Shown here piece by piece: positions 16,927-26,744 of a DNA stretch of 64,000 nucleotides. Source of the DNA: Geomonas sp. Red32 (GTDB lineage: Bacteria; Desulfobacterota; Desulfuromonadia; Geobacterales; Geobacteraceae); assembly GCF_023652955.1 (NCBI RefSeq), contig NZ_JAKLOY010000001.1:1116001-1180000 (forward strand). The letters run 5' to 3'. A program made the translations under genes and the position numbers. The notes under the pieces were generated by a model. That model searched no databases. It saw only the letters and a program-made list of their open reading frames with translations, and was not told the DNA's origin. Each line of letters begins with the position of its first letter. Within the stretch, counting starts at the first letter, position 1.

Positions 16927-16954
16927 TTGACATTCCCGGCCGCTACGCTAGATT
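16927..16954 (+). promoter_or_regulatory. Promoter of the nuo operon
   Basis: TTGACA (16927-16932), a 16-base spacer and TAGATT (16949-16954), 47 bases before nuoA. Confidence 0.7.
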
Positions 16955-17000
16955 TAAACGGTATCCTCCGGGTATCATTCACAGAAATCGAAAGGGCGCC

Positions 17001-17411
17001 ATGCCGGTATCCGCACAGCAAGTCGAACTCATTCCTCTTGCCGTCTATACCCTGATCGCCGTTGGACTGATCGGCGGCCTGCTCATGGCTGCCTGGCTCC
17101 TCGGATCCGGCAAGGACGCGCCCGACAAGGGGATACCCTACGAGTCGGGGGTGATCCCCACCGGCACCGCCCGTCACGCGTCACAGGTCCCCTTTTACCT
17201 GATCGCCATCTTTTTCATCGTCTTCGACGTCGAAGGTGCCTTCATCCTCACCTGGGCGACGGCCTGGGACCTTTTGGGCCTTTCCGGGCTTATTCACATC
17301 ACCGTCTTCATCGTGGTGCTCTTGCTGGGGCTCGTCTGGCTCTGGATGAAAGGCGGGCTGGACTGGGGTCCTTCCGCCTCGCGCGGCGGGAAACGCTCGA
17401 CCCACTACTGA
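17001..17411 (+). CDS. nuoA: NADH-quinone oxidoreductase subunit A
   Basis: 136 residues with three membrane helices. The loop after helix 1 has the family pattern PYESGVIPTG with the conserved Glu-Ser, followed by VPFYLIAIFFIVFDVEGAFI. It is part of the membrane arm of complex I near the quinone site. It is the first gene of the operon; a 104-base gap containing a weak hairpin separates it from nuoBCD. Confidence 0.97.
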   Translation: MPVSAQQVELIPLAVYTLIAVGLIGGLLMAAWLLGSGKDAPDKGIPYESGVIPTGTARHASQVPFYLIAIFFIVFDVEGAFILTWATAWDLLGLSGLIHITVFIVVLLLGLVWLWMKGGLDWGPSASRGGKRSTHY

Positions 17412-17462
17412 AGCGCCGTCATCCGTGGACCCGCTTTTCAGCGAGGGGCTGGGGTGATGATC

Positions 17463-17481
17463 GGGGAAGCATCCCCTTTTT
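17463..17481 (+). terminator. Weak hairpin with T-run between nuoA and nuoBCD
   Basis: GGGG-AAGCAT-CCCC is followed by TTTTT. The stem is only four base pairs, so any effect would be partial attenuation. A TATAAA at 17498-17503 could be part of an internal promoter, but I see no good -35. Confidence 0.3.
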
Positions 17482-17514
17482 GATCTGCTTGAATTGTTAT
17501 AAAACGGAGAACTC

Positions 17515-19896
17515 TTGAGTCCGACCGACGAGAAAATACCGGACGGCGTCATACTCGCCTCGCTCGACGACCTCATCAACTGGGGACGCGCGAACTCCCT
17601 CTGGCCGATGTTCTTCGGCCTTTCCTGCTGCTTCGTCGAAATGATGACCTCCTTCACCTCCCGCTACGACATCTCCCGCTTCGGCGCCGAGGTCCTGCGC
17701 GGTACCCCGCGCGAGGCGGACCTGATGGTGATCGCCGGCACCGTCTTCAAGAAGATGGCCCCCAGCATCCTGAGGCTCTACGAGCAGATGGCCGAGCCGA
17801 AATGGGTCATCTCCATGGGGAGCTGCGCGAACTCCGGCGGTATGTACGACGTCTACAGCGTGGTGCAGGGGGTGAACCAGATCCTTCCGGTGGACGTCTA
17901 CGTCCCGGGATGCCCGCCGCGGCCCGAGTCTTTCCTGGAGGGGCTCATCCTCCTTCAGCAGAAGATCAAGAGCGACGAGCGGCCGACCCGCCGGGTCCTC
18001 CACATGAAAGGCGGGACCCAGGGGACCACGGTGCCGGTCCTGGTGGACGGAGTGACCAAGTCGAGAGACCCGCGCGGCACCGGCATGGAGGGGATCGCCG
18101 TGCGGGGAAGCGAGATGCAGCAGCCGTACTTCCCGGCCCCGCGCTCGGACGAGATGTGGCGTCCCCCCCAGCCGAAGCTTCCCTACCCGGACTTCGGTCT
18201 GGCCGAGGAGATGAAGGCCCTGTTCGGCGGCGAGGTGCGGCTGGACGAGACGGCTTGCGACATGCAGACCTATCGCACCCCGGCCCGGCTGGTTCCGGAG
18301 GTGCTAAAATTTCTGAAGCATCACGGCAGGGTGCCGTTCCGCAGGCTGGAAGACATCGCCTGCGTGGACGAGTCCTGCCGCCGCGACCGCGACCGCTTCC
18401 CCGATTTCACCCTCAACTACCATCTCACCTGCTTCGAACGCCCGGGCAGGCTGCGGATCAAGACCGATCTGCACGGCGACTACCCGGAGACCGCCAGCGT
18501 TACCCCCGTCTATCCCGTGGCCAACTGGTACGAGCGCGAGGTCTACGACATGTTCGGCGTCCGTTTCGCCGGGCACCCGAACCTCTCCCGGATCCTCATG
18601 CCGCACGACTGGGAGGGGCATCCGCTCCGGAAGGAGCACCCGTCCAGGGGGAGCGAGCTTCCCCCCTACACGCGGGAGGATGCCCTGAGGCACAAGGCGG
18701 TGCCCGCCGGAGACTTCTTCGACCGGGTGGACGAGGAGACCCTGATTCTCAACTTGGGCCCCCAGCACCCCGGCACCCACGGCGTCATCCGCTTCATCCT
18801 CAAGCTCTCCGGCGAAGAGATCGTGGACATGGACTCCGACATCGGCTACCACCACCGGGCCGCGGAGAAGGTTGGGGAGCGCCAGAACTGGCACCAGTTC
18901 ATGCCGTACACCGACCGGATCGACTACCTGGCGGGGGTGCAGAACAACCTGGCCTACGCGAGCTCGGTGGAGGGGCTTTGCGGGATCGAGGTCCCCGAGC
19001 GGGCCCAGTACATCCGGGTCATGCTCTGCGAGCTCTTCAGGATCGCCAACCACCTGGTCTGGCTTGGCACCTTCGCCGCCGACATCGGCGCCATGACCCC
19101 GGTCTTCTACACCTTTACCGACCGTGAGAAGATCTTCGACATCGTCGAGACCATCACCGGCGGCCGCATGCATCCGGCCTGGTTCCGCATCGGCGGCGTG
19201 GCGGAGGATCTCCCCGAGGGGTGGCTGGAGAAGGTGAAGGCCCTCCTTGCGTGGCTCCCCCCGCGGATCGACGAGTACGAGCGGCTGTTGACGGGAAATC
19301 CCATCTTCCAGGCGAGGCTCAAGGGGGTATCGGCCATCACCCTCGACGAGGCGCTGGAATGGGGGATCTCCGGACCGAACCTGCGCGCCTGCGGCTTCGA
19401 TTGGGACCTGAGGAAGAAGATGCCCTACGGCGGTTACGACCGCTTCAAGTTCGACGTGGCGGTGGCCGAGGGGGGAGACTGCTTCGCCCGTTACCTGGTC
19501 AGGATGGAGGAGATGCGCCAGTCGCTCTCCATCGTACGGCAGGCGGCGGAGGGGATGCCCGGGGGACGCTGGATCTCCAGCGATTACCGCTACGTCCTTC
19601 CCCAAAAGCGCGACACCCTGAACGACATCGAGTCGCTCATCCACCACTTCGTGAACTCGACCCGCGGGATGTCTCCTCCCAAGGGGGAATGCTACCTCCC
19701 AATCGAGGCGCCCAAGGGGGAAAACGGCTACTTCGTCGTTTCCGACGGGCTGCACACCGCCTACCGCATGCGAATCAGGACGCCGAGCTTCCCGCACATC
19801 CAGGCGCTGCCGGTCATGAGCCGCGGCTGGCTGGTGGCGGACTTCATGGCCATCATCGGGTCGCTGGACTTCGTGCTGGCGGACCTCGACCGATAG
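17515..19896 (+). CDS. nuoBCD: Fused NADH-quinone oxidoreductase subunits B, C and D
   Basis: 793 residues in one frame. NuoB (~1-160) holds the N2 cluster ligands: adjacent Cys pair in LSCCFVEM (~38), GSCANSGG (~103) and PGCPPRPE (~132). NuoC (~225-370) has [16 protein letters not shown] and [13 protein letters not shown]. NuoD (~405-793) starts [14 protein letters not shown] and has [11 protein letters not shown] and the quinone-site-type segments. E. coli fuses only C and D; the triple fusion is known in some deltaproteobacterial lineages. It forms the quinone-reducing module of complex I. The start is TTG 17515 with GGAG seven bases upstream; no ATG fits the NuoB N-terminus. Confidence 0.96.
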   Translation: MSPTDEKIPDGVILASLDDLINWGRANSLWPMFFGLSCCFVEMMTSFTSRYDISRFGAEVLRGTPREADLMVIAGTVFKKMAPSILRLYEQMAEPKWVISMGSCANSGGMYDVYSVVQGVNQILPVDVYVPGCPPRPESFLEGLILLQQKIKSDERPTRRVLHMKGGTQGTTVPVLVDGVTKSRDPRGTGMEGIAVRGSEMQQPYFPAPRSDEMWRPPQPKLPYPDFGLAEEMKALFGGEVRLDETACDMQTYRTPARLVPEVLKFLKHHGRVPFRRLEDIACVDESCRRDRDRFPDFTLNYHLTCFERPGRLRIKTDLHGDYPETASVTPVYPVANWYEREVYDMFGVRFAGHPNLSRILMPHDWEGHPLRKEHPSRGSELPPYTREDALRHKAVPAGDFFDRVDEETLILNLGPQHPGTHGVIRFILKLSGEEIVDMDSDIGYHHRAAEKVGERQNWHQFMPYTDRIDYLAGVQNNLAYASSVEGLCGIEVPERAQYIRVMLCELFRIANHLVWLGTFAADIGAMTPVFYTFTDREKIFDIVETITGGRMHPAWFRIGGVAEDLPEGWLEKVKALLAWLPPRIDEYERLLTGNPIFQARLKGVSAITLDEALEWGISGPNLRACGFDWDLRKKMPYGGYDRFKFDVAVAEGGDCFARYLVRMEEMRQSLSIVRQAAEGMPGGRWISSDYRYVLPQKRDTLNDIESLIHHFVNSTRGMSPPKGECYLPIEAPKGENGYFVVSDGLHTAYRMRIRTPSFPHIQALPVMSRGWLVADFMAIIGSLDFVLADLDR

Positions 19897-19905
19897 GAGC
19901 GGGGA

Positions 19906-20376
19906 ATGATCCCTGAGGAACTGAAAAAATCGCTGCAGCAACGGGTCGCCACCGCGGTCACCGCGCGGGAGGCGGCAGTGGACGTCATGAAGGAGCTGCA
20001 GTCCCACTATGGATGGCTGACCGACGAGGCTGTGGGGGAGGCGGCGGAAATCCTCGGCCTCTCGACCTTGCAGGTCGACGAGCTGGCGACCTTCTACGAG
20101 ATGATCTACCGGCGTCCGGTCGGGAAGAAGGTCATTCACGTCTGCGACTCCATCTCCTGCTGGTGTGCCGGTTTCGAGCGGATCATGGAGCACCTGAGGA
20201 AGAAGCTCGGGGTCGTGGAAGGGCAAACGACCGCCGACGGCATGTTCACCGTGATCCCCTGCTGCTGCATGGGGATTTGCGGCGACAGCCCGGCGATGAC
20301 CGTGGGCGGGAACTTCTACGGGTCGGTGACGCCGGAGAAGCTGGACGAAATCCTGGAGAAAGAAAGAAAAAACTAA
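19906..20376 (+). CDS. nuoE: NADH-quinone oxidoreductase subunit E
   Basis: 156 residues. The 2Fe-2S (N1a) cysteines appear as VCDSISC (C-x4-C) and CCCMGICG (C-x3-C). An N-terminal helical part (AAVDVMKELQSHYGWL) precedes the thioredoxin-like domain. Together with NuoF and NuoG it forms the NADH-oxidising module. It begins nine bases after nuoBCD, with GGAG in the leader. Confidence 0.97.
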   Translation: MIPEELKKSLQQRVATAVTAREAAVDVMKELQSHYGWLTDEAVGEAAEILGLSTLQVDELATFYEMIYRRPVGKKVIHVCDSISCWCAGFERIMEHLRKKLGVVEGQTTADGMFTVIPCCCMGICGDSPAMTVGGNFYGSVTPEKLDEILEKERKN

Positions 20377-20385
20377 AACCACTCA

Positions 20386-21660
20386 ATGGAACTTCTCCTT
20401 TTTAAACATAACCGCCCCGGGCGCGTCTGTACTTTCGAGGAATACCGCGACGGCGGCGGGTTCTCGGGACTCAAGAAGGCCATCGCCATGGCACCGCTGG
20501 AGGTCCAGCAGGTGGTGATGGACTCCGGCCTGCGCGGGCGCGGCGGCGCCGGCTTTCCCACCGGCAAGAAGTGGTCCTTCGTCCCCCGCGACCTTCCGGG
20601 GCCCCGCTGGCTGATCTGCAACTGCGACGAGATGGAGCCGGGGACCTACAAGGACCGGGCGCTTTTGGAGGCGAACCCGTACAGCCTCATCGAGGGGATG
20701 ACCATCGCCTGCTACGCCCTTGGGGTCAGGCACGCTTTCATCTTCATCCGCAAGGGGTACGAGACGGCGGCCGCCAACCTGGCCAGGGGAATCGAGGAGG
20801 CCAAGAAGGCGGGCCTTCTGGGGGAGCGGATCCTGGGGACGGATTTCTCGGTGGATCTCGACCTGCACCTTTCCGCCGGCCGCTATATCTGCGGCGAGGA
20901 AACCGCCCTCATCAACGCCCTGGAAGGAAAGCGCCCCAACCCGCGGGTGAAGCCGCCGTTTCCGGCCATCAAGGGGCTCTGGAACAGCCCGACGGTGGTC
21001 AACAACGTGGAGACGCTCGCCAACGTCCCCGAGATTCTCGCCAACGGTGCCGCCTGGTTCAAGGGGCTCGCCAAGAACCCGGAAGGGGCCGGGAACAAGC
21101 TCTTCTGCGTGAGCGGGTCGGTGGCCAAGCGGGTCTGCGTCGAGCTCCCGATCGGAACGACGCTGAGGGAGATCATCGACGTCCATTGCGGCGGCATGCG
21201 GGACGGGAAGAAGTTCAAGGCCTGCATACCGGGTGGCGCCTCCACCCAGTTCCTGACCGCCGACCATCTCGACGTCCCGATGGATTTCGACACGGTGGCC
21301 AAGGTGGGATCGCGGCTGGGGAGCGGCGGGGTGATCGTCTTCGACGAGAGCCAATGTCTGGTGGCCGCCACCTTGAACCTGATCACCTTCTTCGCCCGCG
21401 AGTCGTGCGGCTGGTGTACCCCGTGCCGGGAGGGGCTTCCCTTCGTTAAGGAGATCCTCCAGCGGATCGAGGTGGGGCGCGGGGAGGAGCGGGATCTCGA
21501 GATCATGCGTGAGCACATCAAGTACCTGAACTACTCCTTCTGCGCGCTGGCCCCCGGCGCGATGGCCCCGCTCGACGGGCTCTTGAGGAGTTTCGAAGAC
21601 GAGGTGCGCGAGCACATCCTGAAAGGGAAATGCCCCTACAAAACTGAGAAACAGATCTAG
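20386..21660 (+). CDS. nuoF: NADH-quinone oxidoreductase subunit F
   Basis: 424 residues. The glycine-rich GRGGAGFPTGKKW (~52) binds NADH/FMN, followed by CDEMEPGTYKDR. The N3 4Fe-4S ligands are SCGWCTPCREG (~337) and a distal Cys near 385 (YSFCAL). It is the site where NADH passes electrons to FMN. The start lies nine bases after nuoE without a strong ribosome site, consistent with coupling. Confidence 0.97.
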   Translation: MELLLFKHNRPGRVCTFEEYRDGGGFSGLKKAIAMAPLEVQQVVMDSGLRGRGGAGFPTGKKWSFVPRDLPGPRWLICNCDEMEPGTYKDRALLEANPYSLIEGMTIACYALGVRHAFIFIRKGYETAAANLARGIEEAKKAGLLGERILGTDFSVDLDLHLSAGRYICGEETALINALEGKRPNPRVKPPFPAIKGLWNSPTVVNNVETLANVPEILANGAAWFKGLAKNPEGAGNKLFCVSGSVAKRVCVELPIGTTLREIIDVHCGGMRDGKKFKACIPGGASTQFLTADHLDVPMDFDTVAKVGSRLGSGGVIVFDESQCLVAATLNLITFFARESCGWCTPCREGLPFVKEILQRIEVGRGEERDLEIMREHIKYLNYSFCALAPGAMAPLDGLLRSFEDEVREHILKGKCPYKTEKQI

Positions 21661-21680
21661 GAACTTCTTTTGGACTTGCC

Positions 21681-23615
21681 ATGCCGAAGCTGACTATCGA
21701 CAACATACCCGTTGAGGTCCCCCAGGGGACGAGCGTGCTGGAGGCGGCGCGCAGCGTGGGGATCACCATCCCCCACTTCTGCTATCACCCGGCCCTCGCC
21801 ATCGCCGCCGCCTGCCGCCTCTGCGCGGTCAAGCTCCTGGACGGCCCGGTCAAGGGGATCCAGATGTCCTGCTCGCTCGCGGCGCAGGACGGCATGGTGG
21901 TCTCCACCACCGACCCGGAGGCGATGAAGCTCCGCAGCCTGGTGATCGAGTGGCTGATGATCAACCACCCCCACGACTGCCCGGTCTGCGACGAGGGGGG
22001 CGAGTGCCTCCTGCAGGATTTCACCATCGCCGGCGGGCATGGACGGCGCCGCTACCAGGGGAACAAGCGGACCCACATGAACCAGTATCTCGGGGAAGGG
22101 ATCTACCACGAGATGAACCGCTGCATCCAGTGCTACCGCTGTGTCCGCTTCTACCAGGAGTACGCGGGGGGGACCGACTTCGGGGTGATGGGGAGCGCGG
22201 GGCGGGTCTACTTCGGCAGGTTCGAGGAAGGGCAGCTGGAATCCCCCCTCTCGGGCAACCTGGTCGACATCTGCCCCACCGGGGTCTTCACCGACAAGAC
22301 CGGGAGATTCCGGGCGCGCTACTGGGATTACCAGTTCTCACCCGCGGTCTGCCAGCACTGTTCGGTGGGGTGCAACACTTCGCCGCAGGCCTTCCATCGG
22401 GAGCTGATCAAGATCGTCGGGCGGCGCAACGACAACGTGAACGGCTGGTTCATCTGCGACCGGGGACGCTTCGACAAGGAATACCTGAACACTCCCCTTC
22501 GTCCCCGGGACCCGATGGTGGACGGCACTCCCTGCGAGTACGAGGAGGCCTTGGCGGCGCTGGCGGCCCGCGTCGCCGATCTCGCCAAGGTACACGGCCC
22601 GGAAAGCATTGTGATCGCAGGGTCGCCGCGGCTGTCGCTGGAAGGGGCTCTCATGCTCACCGAGCTGGCCGAGCACCTGAAGGGGGCGACCCTCAGTTTC
22701 TATGCCGGCCCGGCGGAATCTGAGGTCAGCCTGGGGGCGGTCAAGCTTCTGAACGAGCAGAACGCCGCCACCGTTCGGGATCTGGAGGGGGCGGACTGCG
22801 TGGTCCTCTACGAGCTGGACCTTATCGAGGAGGGGGCCATGCTGGTTCCGGCGGTCAGGAAGGCCGCTGTGCGGGGGGGGCAGGTCTACCTGGTGTCATC
22901 CGGCCAGCGTACCCTTTCCAAGCCGCTCCCCTTCGCCTACCGCCAGGTGGCCTCGCTCGACGAGGTGATCATCGAAGGAGGGGCGAAAGGGGTCGTCATC
23001 TGCGGGGCGGCTCCCAGGCCTGCCGAGGAAATGGCCCAGATCGCCTCTTTGGGCGCGAAACTCATGCTGCTTCAGCCGGGCCCCAACGGGTTCGCGGTGG
23101 GAACGGTGGCGCTGGAGTCGCGGGCGGTCCCGCTTTCCGAGGTGCTCTCGTCGGGCAAGGTGAAAGCGCTGCTCGCCTTCGAGGCGGAGTTGCCGGACCG
23201 GCTGCCGGAGGGGGTCACCCTTCTTGCCTGCGCGGACTGGCGGGCGAGCGATCTGGCAAAAGGGGCGGCGGTTTTCCTTCCCACCACCACCTGGATCGAG
23301 TCGGACGGTACCGCCGTCAACTTCGAGGGGAGGGCTCAGCACTTCCAGCGGAGCTTCAAGGCCGGGCTCCCCCTGAAAGGGCTCGACCCCAAGTACTACC
23401 AGCACCAGAGCCCGGCCCCCCTCCACCCGCCGCGCGTTCCGCATGGCGAGATTCCGGGCGGTAAAGAGCGGGATTGCTGGAAAGTGGTCGCCCAGCTGAT
23501 CGAGAAGATGGGTGGCGGGAGCATGGCCGAGCCGCTCACCGGTAAATGGGGAGCCCTGAGGGACCTCGATCCCGAGGGTGGTGGCATCAGGGTGTTTGGA
23601 CTGAGGGACAGGTAG
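21681..23615 (+). CDS. nuoG: NADH-quinone oxidoreductase subunit G
   Basis: 644 residues. It has an N-terminal 2Fe-2S domain (FCYHP, ACRLC), a His-Cys cluster (NHPHDCPVCDEGGECLLQD), two further cluster motifs (CIQCYRC, CPTGVF) and an N7-type set (CQHCSVGC with FICDRGR). The C-terminal molybdopterin-like domain is shorter than in E. coli NuoG (about 900 residues). It carries electrons along the peripheral arm. The N7 cluster, absent in many bacteria, is kept here. Confidence 0.95.
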   Translation: MPKLTIDNIPVEVPQGTSVLEAARSVGITIPHFCYHPALAIAAACRLCAVKLLDGPVKGIQMSCSLAAQDGMVVSTTDPEAMKLRSLVIEWLMINHPHDCPVCDEGGECLLQDFTIAGGHGRRRYQGNKRTHMNQYLGEGIYHEMNRCIQCYRCVRFYQEYAGGTDFGVMGSAGRVYFGRFEEGQLESPLSGNLVDICPTGVFTDKTGRFRARYWDYQFSPAVCQHCSVGCNTSPQAFHRELIKIVGRRNDNVNGWFICDRGRFDKEYLNTPLRPRDPMVDGTPCEYEEALAALAARVADLAKVHGPESIVIAGSPRLSLEGALMLTELAEHLKGATLSFYAGPAESEVSLGAVKLLNEQNAATVRDLEGADCVVLYELDLIEEGAMLVPAVRKAAVRGGQVYLVSSGQRTLSKPLPFAYRQVASLDEVIIEGGAKGVVICGAAPRPAEEMAQIASLGAKLMLLQPGPNGFAVGTVALESRAVPLSEVLSSGKVKALLAFEAELPDRLPEGVTLLACADWRASDLAKGAAVFLPTTTWIESDGTAVNFEGRAQHFQRSFKAGLPLKGLDPKYYQHQSPAPLHPPRVPHGEIPGGKERDCWKVVAQLIEKMGGGSMAEPLTGKWGALRDLDPEGGGIRVFGLRDR

Positions 23616-23641
23616 GTTCCCCCCTTTAACAAGGGGGGAGT
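23616..23641. repeat. Dispersed C-rich/G-rich repeat, short copy 4
   Basis: The core hairpin CCCCCCTTTAACAAGGGGGG lies between nuoG and nuoH inside the operon. Confidence 0.75.
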
Positions 23642-23664
23642 GTGTAAGAAGAGAAGGACGAGTG

Positions 23665-24654
23665 ATGACCTGGAATTACGTCGACATAGCGCTGATGCTG
23701 GTGAAGATCCTGCTGGTATTCTTCATCATTCTCACGCTCGCCGCTTACCTCGTGCTGGCCGAGCGGCGCATCCTCGCCTGGATCCAGGACCGCATCGGCC
23801 CCAACCGGGTCGGCCCTTTCGGGCTTTTGCAGCCCTTGGCCGACGTGATCAAGATGCTCACCAAGGAGGACCTGATCCCGGCCTCGTCCGATCGCCTCCT
23901 CTTCTCGCTGGCCCCGGCCATGGCGGCGATTCCCGCCATCCTGACCTTCTCGGTGGTCCCCATGGGCGCCCCCCTGCACATTATGGGGCACGAGGTGAGC
24001 CTCCAGGTGACCGACCTCGACGTGGCGGTCCTTTTCTTCCTGGCCCTCTCGTCCATCGCAGTCTACGGCGTCGCCCTCGGCGGTTGGGCCTCCAACTCGA
24101 AGTACGCGCTCCTCGGGAGCATCAGGGGGCTCTCCCAGCTAATCTCCTACGAGCTCTCCATGGGGCTCTCGCTGGTGCCGGTCGTGATGCTCGCCAAGTC
24201 GCTCAGGATGACCGACATCGTCAACGCCCAAGCCTCCATGCCGTTCATCGTCTACCAGCCGCTTGCCTTCCTGATCTTCCTGGTGAGCATCTTCGCCGAG
24301 TGCAAGCGGATCCCCTTCGACCTCCCGGAGGCGGAAGGGGAGCTGGTGGCCGGGTTCCATACCGAATATTCGGGGATGCGCTTCGGGCTCTTCTTCGTCG
24401 GGGAATACATCAACATCATCGCTTTGGGCGCCCTCGCCTCGGTCTTCTTCCTGGGGGGGTGGCGCGGTCCGTTACTGCCGCCGATCGTCTGGTTTTTCAT
24501 CAAAGTTGCCGTCTTTTCCTTCCTGTTCATTTGGGTCAGGGGCACCCTGCCACGTCTCCGCTACGACCAGCTCATGCACCTGGGCTGGAAGTTCCTGACA
24601 CCGCTTGCGCTGATCAACATTCTTGCCACCGGATGGTGGCTTGCTCTGCGATAA
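23665..24654 (+). CDS. nuoH: NADH-quinone oxidoreductase subunit H
   Basis: 329 residues, about eight membrane helices. Family signatures are LAERRILAWIQDRIGPNRVGP near the start and CKRIPFDLPEAEGELVAGFHTEYSG in the middle. It links the peripheral and membrane arms and lines the quinone channel. I chose ATG 23665 over the overlapping GTG 23662. Next in line is an ankyrin gene, not nuoI. Confidence 0.97.
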   Translation: MTWNYVDIALMLVKILLVFFIILTLAAYLVLAERRILAWIQDRIGPNRVGPFGLLQPLADVIKMLTKEDLIPASSDRLLFSLAPAMAAIPAILTFSVVPMGAPLHIMGHEVSLQVTDLDVAVLFFLALSSIAVYGVALGGWASNSKYALLGSIRGLSQLISYELSMGLSLVPVVMLAKSLRMTDIVNAQASMPFIVYQPLAFLIFLVSIFAECKRIPFDLPEAEGELVAGFHTEYSGMRFGLFFVGEYINIIALGALASVFFLGGWRGPLLPPIVWFFIKVAVFSFLFIWVRGTLPRLRYDQLMHLGWKFLTPLALINILATGWWLALR

Positions 24655-24697
24655 GTGGCGATGTATTGACGAGGACACTCACCAAAGGAGGAACACG

Positions 24698-25144
24698 ATG
24701 AAAACGTACGTGGAAGTCGAGTCTGGGGAGGGTTTCATCAAGCAGGAGATGGCGGACAAGGACGGGCACACCTCTTTGATGATTGCGGCCAAGGCTGGTG
24801 ACCTTGAAGCAGTCAGCGCACTTATCGATCGCGGAGCAAGTCTGGAGGCAAGAAGTAACAAGGGGAAAACGGCGCTCCACTATGCCGCGGCCCACGGGCA
24901 GGCGGAAGTGGTTCGTCTCCTTCTGGCCAGCGGAGCCAAGGTCGATCCTCGCGACCGCGACGGCTTCACCCCGTTGATGCTTTCGGCCAACTACGGCTGC
25001 GACGAGACCAGCGAGATTTTGCTGAGTAACGGCGCCGACCCGATGGCCATGTCGTACTCCGGGACCACCGCCCTTGGGTACGCGCAGAACAACCGGCACG
25101 CCAACACCGTCGGCATCCTGATGGGGACCCTTCGTTCCCATTAG
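24698..25144 (+). CDS. Ankyrin-repeat protein inside the nuo operon
   Basis: 148 residues, no signal peptide. At least three ankyrin repeats are readable: DGHTSLMIAAKAGDLEAV..., KGKTALHYAAAHGQAEVVRLLL and DGFTPLMLSANYGCDETSEILL, plus a last partial unit (GTTALGYAQNNRHANTV). AAAGGAGG precedes ATG 24698. It lies 43 bases after nuoH and 217 bases before nuoI, on the operon strand, so it should be co-transcribed. Ankyrin proteins mediate protein contacts; a role in complex I assembly or regulation is inference from position only. It is not a complex I subunit known to me. Confidence 0.9.
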   Translation: MKTYVEVESGEGFIKQEMADKDGHTSLMIAAKAGDLEAVSALIDRGASLEARSNKGKTALHYAAAHGQAEVVRLLLASGAKVDPRDRDGFTPLMLSANYGCDETSEILLSNGADPMAMSYSGTTALGYAQNNRHANTVGILMGTLRSH

Positions 25145-25276
25145 CACCACCGGCATGGCGTCCATAGGGTAAGTCCCTCTTATTCAAGCTCTTTTTTACA
25201 GGGATGTATCCTCGGAAAGGCGGCCGCTTGCGCCGTCGCACTCTAGTTTTGTGCGAAAAAAACGAAAGCTGCCCTC

Positions 25277-25352
25277 ACCCGCCCTTCGGGCCCCCTCTCC
25301 TCTGGAGGGGTGACCGGACAAAATGATCCCCAGAGGGGCGAGGAGAGGCGCC
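25277..25352. repeat. Inverted C/G-rich element before nuoI
   Basis: CCCTCTCCTCTGGAGGGG and CCCCAGAGGGGCGAGGAGAG are imperfect reverse complements separated by about 17 bases. The CCCTCACCCGCCC... start resembles a common REP-like family and the 45.5 kb element. The rest of the 217-base gap shows nothing. Confidence 0.55.
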
Positions 25353-25361
25353 AGGAAAACA

Positions 25362-25892
25362 ATGAGCGTTCTCAGGGACATAAAGGAGATCATCACCGGG
25401 CTGGCCATCACCTTCGGCCATATCTTCCGCAAGCCGGTGACGGTGCAGTATCCGGAGGAGCAGCGGCCGATGCCGGCGCGGTTCCGGGGGAGCATCGTGC
25501 TGACCCGCGATCCGGACGGACAGGAGCGTTGCGTCGCCTGCTACCTCTGCTCCGGCGCCTGTCCGGTGGACTGCATCTCCATGGCCGCGGCCGAAGGCGA
25601 AAACGGCCGGCGCTACGCGGCCTGGTTCCGGATCAATTTCTCCCGCTGCATCCTCTGTGGACTCTGTGCCGAGGCCTGCCCCACCTTGGCCATCCAGATG
25701 TCGCCGGAGATGTTCCACTGCAAGCGGGAGATCATGGACATGGTCTGGGAGAAGGAGGATCTCCTGATCGACGGGACCGGGAAAGATCCCAACTACAATT
25801 TCTACCGCCACGCGGGGATCGGCGTCGTGAATCCCCGCGGCGAAAATCCCGGCGAAGATCCGCCGGTCGACGTGAGGACGCTGCTGCCGTAA
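25362..25892 (+). CDS. nuoI: NADH-quinone oxidoreductase subunit I
   Basis: 176 residues. Two 4Fe-4S motifs, [12 protein letters not shown] and [12 protein letters not shown], give clusters N6a and N6b on the way to NuoB. The N-terminal helix ([18 protein letters not shown]) anchors it. I chose ATG 25362 ([10 protein letters not shown]) with CCAGGA upstream over the longer ATG 25323. Confidence 0.96.
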   Translation: MSVLRDIKEIITGLAITFGHIFRKPVTVQYPEEQRPMPARFRGSIVLTRDPDGQERCVACYLCSGACPVDCISMAAAEGENGRRYAAWFRINFSRCILCGLCAEACPTLAIQMSPEMFHCKREIMDMVWEKEDLLIDGTGKDPNYNFYRHAGIGVVNPRGENPGEDPPVDVRTLLP

Positions 25893-25944
25893 CGGGGTGG
25901 GGGAAGCGGCCACGAAAGTAGCGCTGCAGAATATCAGGAGCATG

Positions 25945-26430
25945 ATGGAAGCCATTCTTTTCTACATACTGTCCGCGGTTACTCTCATCGGTACCCTCTG
26001 CGCGATCACCGCGCGGCAGGCGGTGCGGGCCATCGTGTACCTGGTGACCTCCTTCTTCTCGCTGGCGCTCATCTTCTACCTGCTCGGCGCCCCGCTGGTT
26101 GCCGCCTTCGAGGTCATCATCTATGCCGGCGCCATCATGGTTCTTTTCATGTTCGTCATCATGATGCTCGACCTCGGGCACCCGGAAAAGCTCACTTTCC
26201 CGAAGATCAGGGACTGGTGGCCGGCGGTCCTCCTGCTCGCCGTCATCGCCGGATCCATTCTCATCCTGGCCGTGAGCCGCGAGCCCGCCACCGCCCCCGG
26301 CTTCACCGCCATCACGGTCCGTGAATTCTCCCAGGCCCTTTTCAAACGCTATGGGGTGGCGGTGGAGATCATCTCGATGCAGCTCCTCTTTGCCCTGGTG
26401 GGAGCCCTTTACCTCGGGAGGCGCAGATGA
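25945..26430 (+). CDS. nuoJ: NADH-quinone oxidoreductase subunit J
   Basis: 161 residues, five membrane helices, with the family segment VIIYAGAIMVLFMFVIMMLDL. It is a membrane-arm proton-path subunit. CAGGAG just before supports ATG 25945 (or 25942). Its stop overlaps the nuoK start (ATGA). Confidence 0.95.
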   Translation: MEAILFYILSAVTLIGTLCAITARQAVRAIVYLVTSFFSLALIFYLLGAPLVAAFEVIIYAGAIMVLFMFVIMMLDLGHPEKLTFPKIRDWWPAVLLLAVIAGSILILAVSREPATAPGFTAITVREFSQALFKRYGVAVEIISMQLLFALVGALYLGRRR

Positions 26431-26735
26431 TCATCCCGTTCTACCATGTCCTCATCCTCGCCTCGCTCCTGTTTGGGATGGGGCTCGCCTGCGTGGTGGC
26501 CTGGCGGACCAACGTGATCATGATGCTGATCGGGATCGAGATCATGCTGAACTCGGTAATGCTCACCTTCGTCGAAGGCTCTGCCCGCTGGGGGATCGCC
26601 GACGGCCAGCTCTTCGCGCTGATGCTGATCGCGCTGACCTCCGCGGAAGTCTCGCTGGCCCTGGCCATGGTCGTGTATCTTCACCGCCGCAAGCAGTCGG
26701 TCAACACCGACGACTACGGAAGTATGAACGGATAG
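26427..26735 (+). CDS. nuoK: NADH-quinone oxidoreductase subunit K
   Basis: 102 residues, three helices. The conserved Glu-containing helix reads LIGIEIMLNSVMLTF and the second acidic helix LTSAEVSLALAMVVY. It is translationally coupled to nuoJ by a 4-base overlap. Confidence 0.97.
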   Translation: MIIPFYHVLILASLLFGMGLACVVAWRTNVIMMLIGIEIMLNSVMLTFVEGSARWGIADGQLFALMLIALTSAEVSLALAMVVYLHRRKQSVNTDDYGSMNG

Positions 26736-26744
26736 GCAAAAAAA

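Noticed and set aside
18304-20382. 692-codon antisense frame over nuoBCD/nuoE
   Set aside because: Shadow of the fused subunit gene, rich in Val/Gly/Leu/Asp with no domain.
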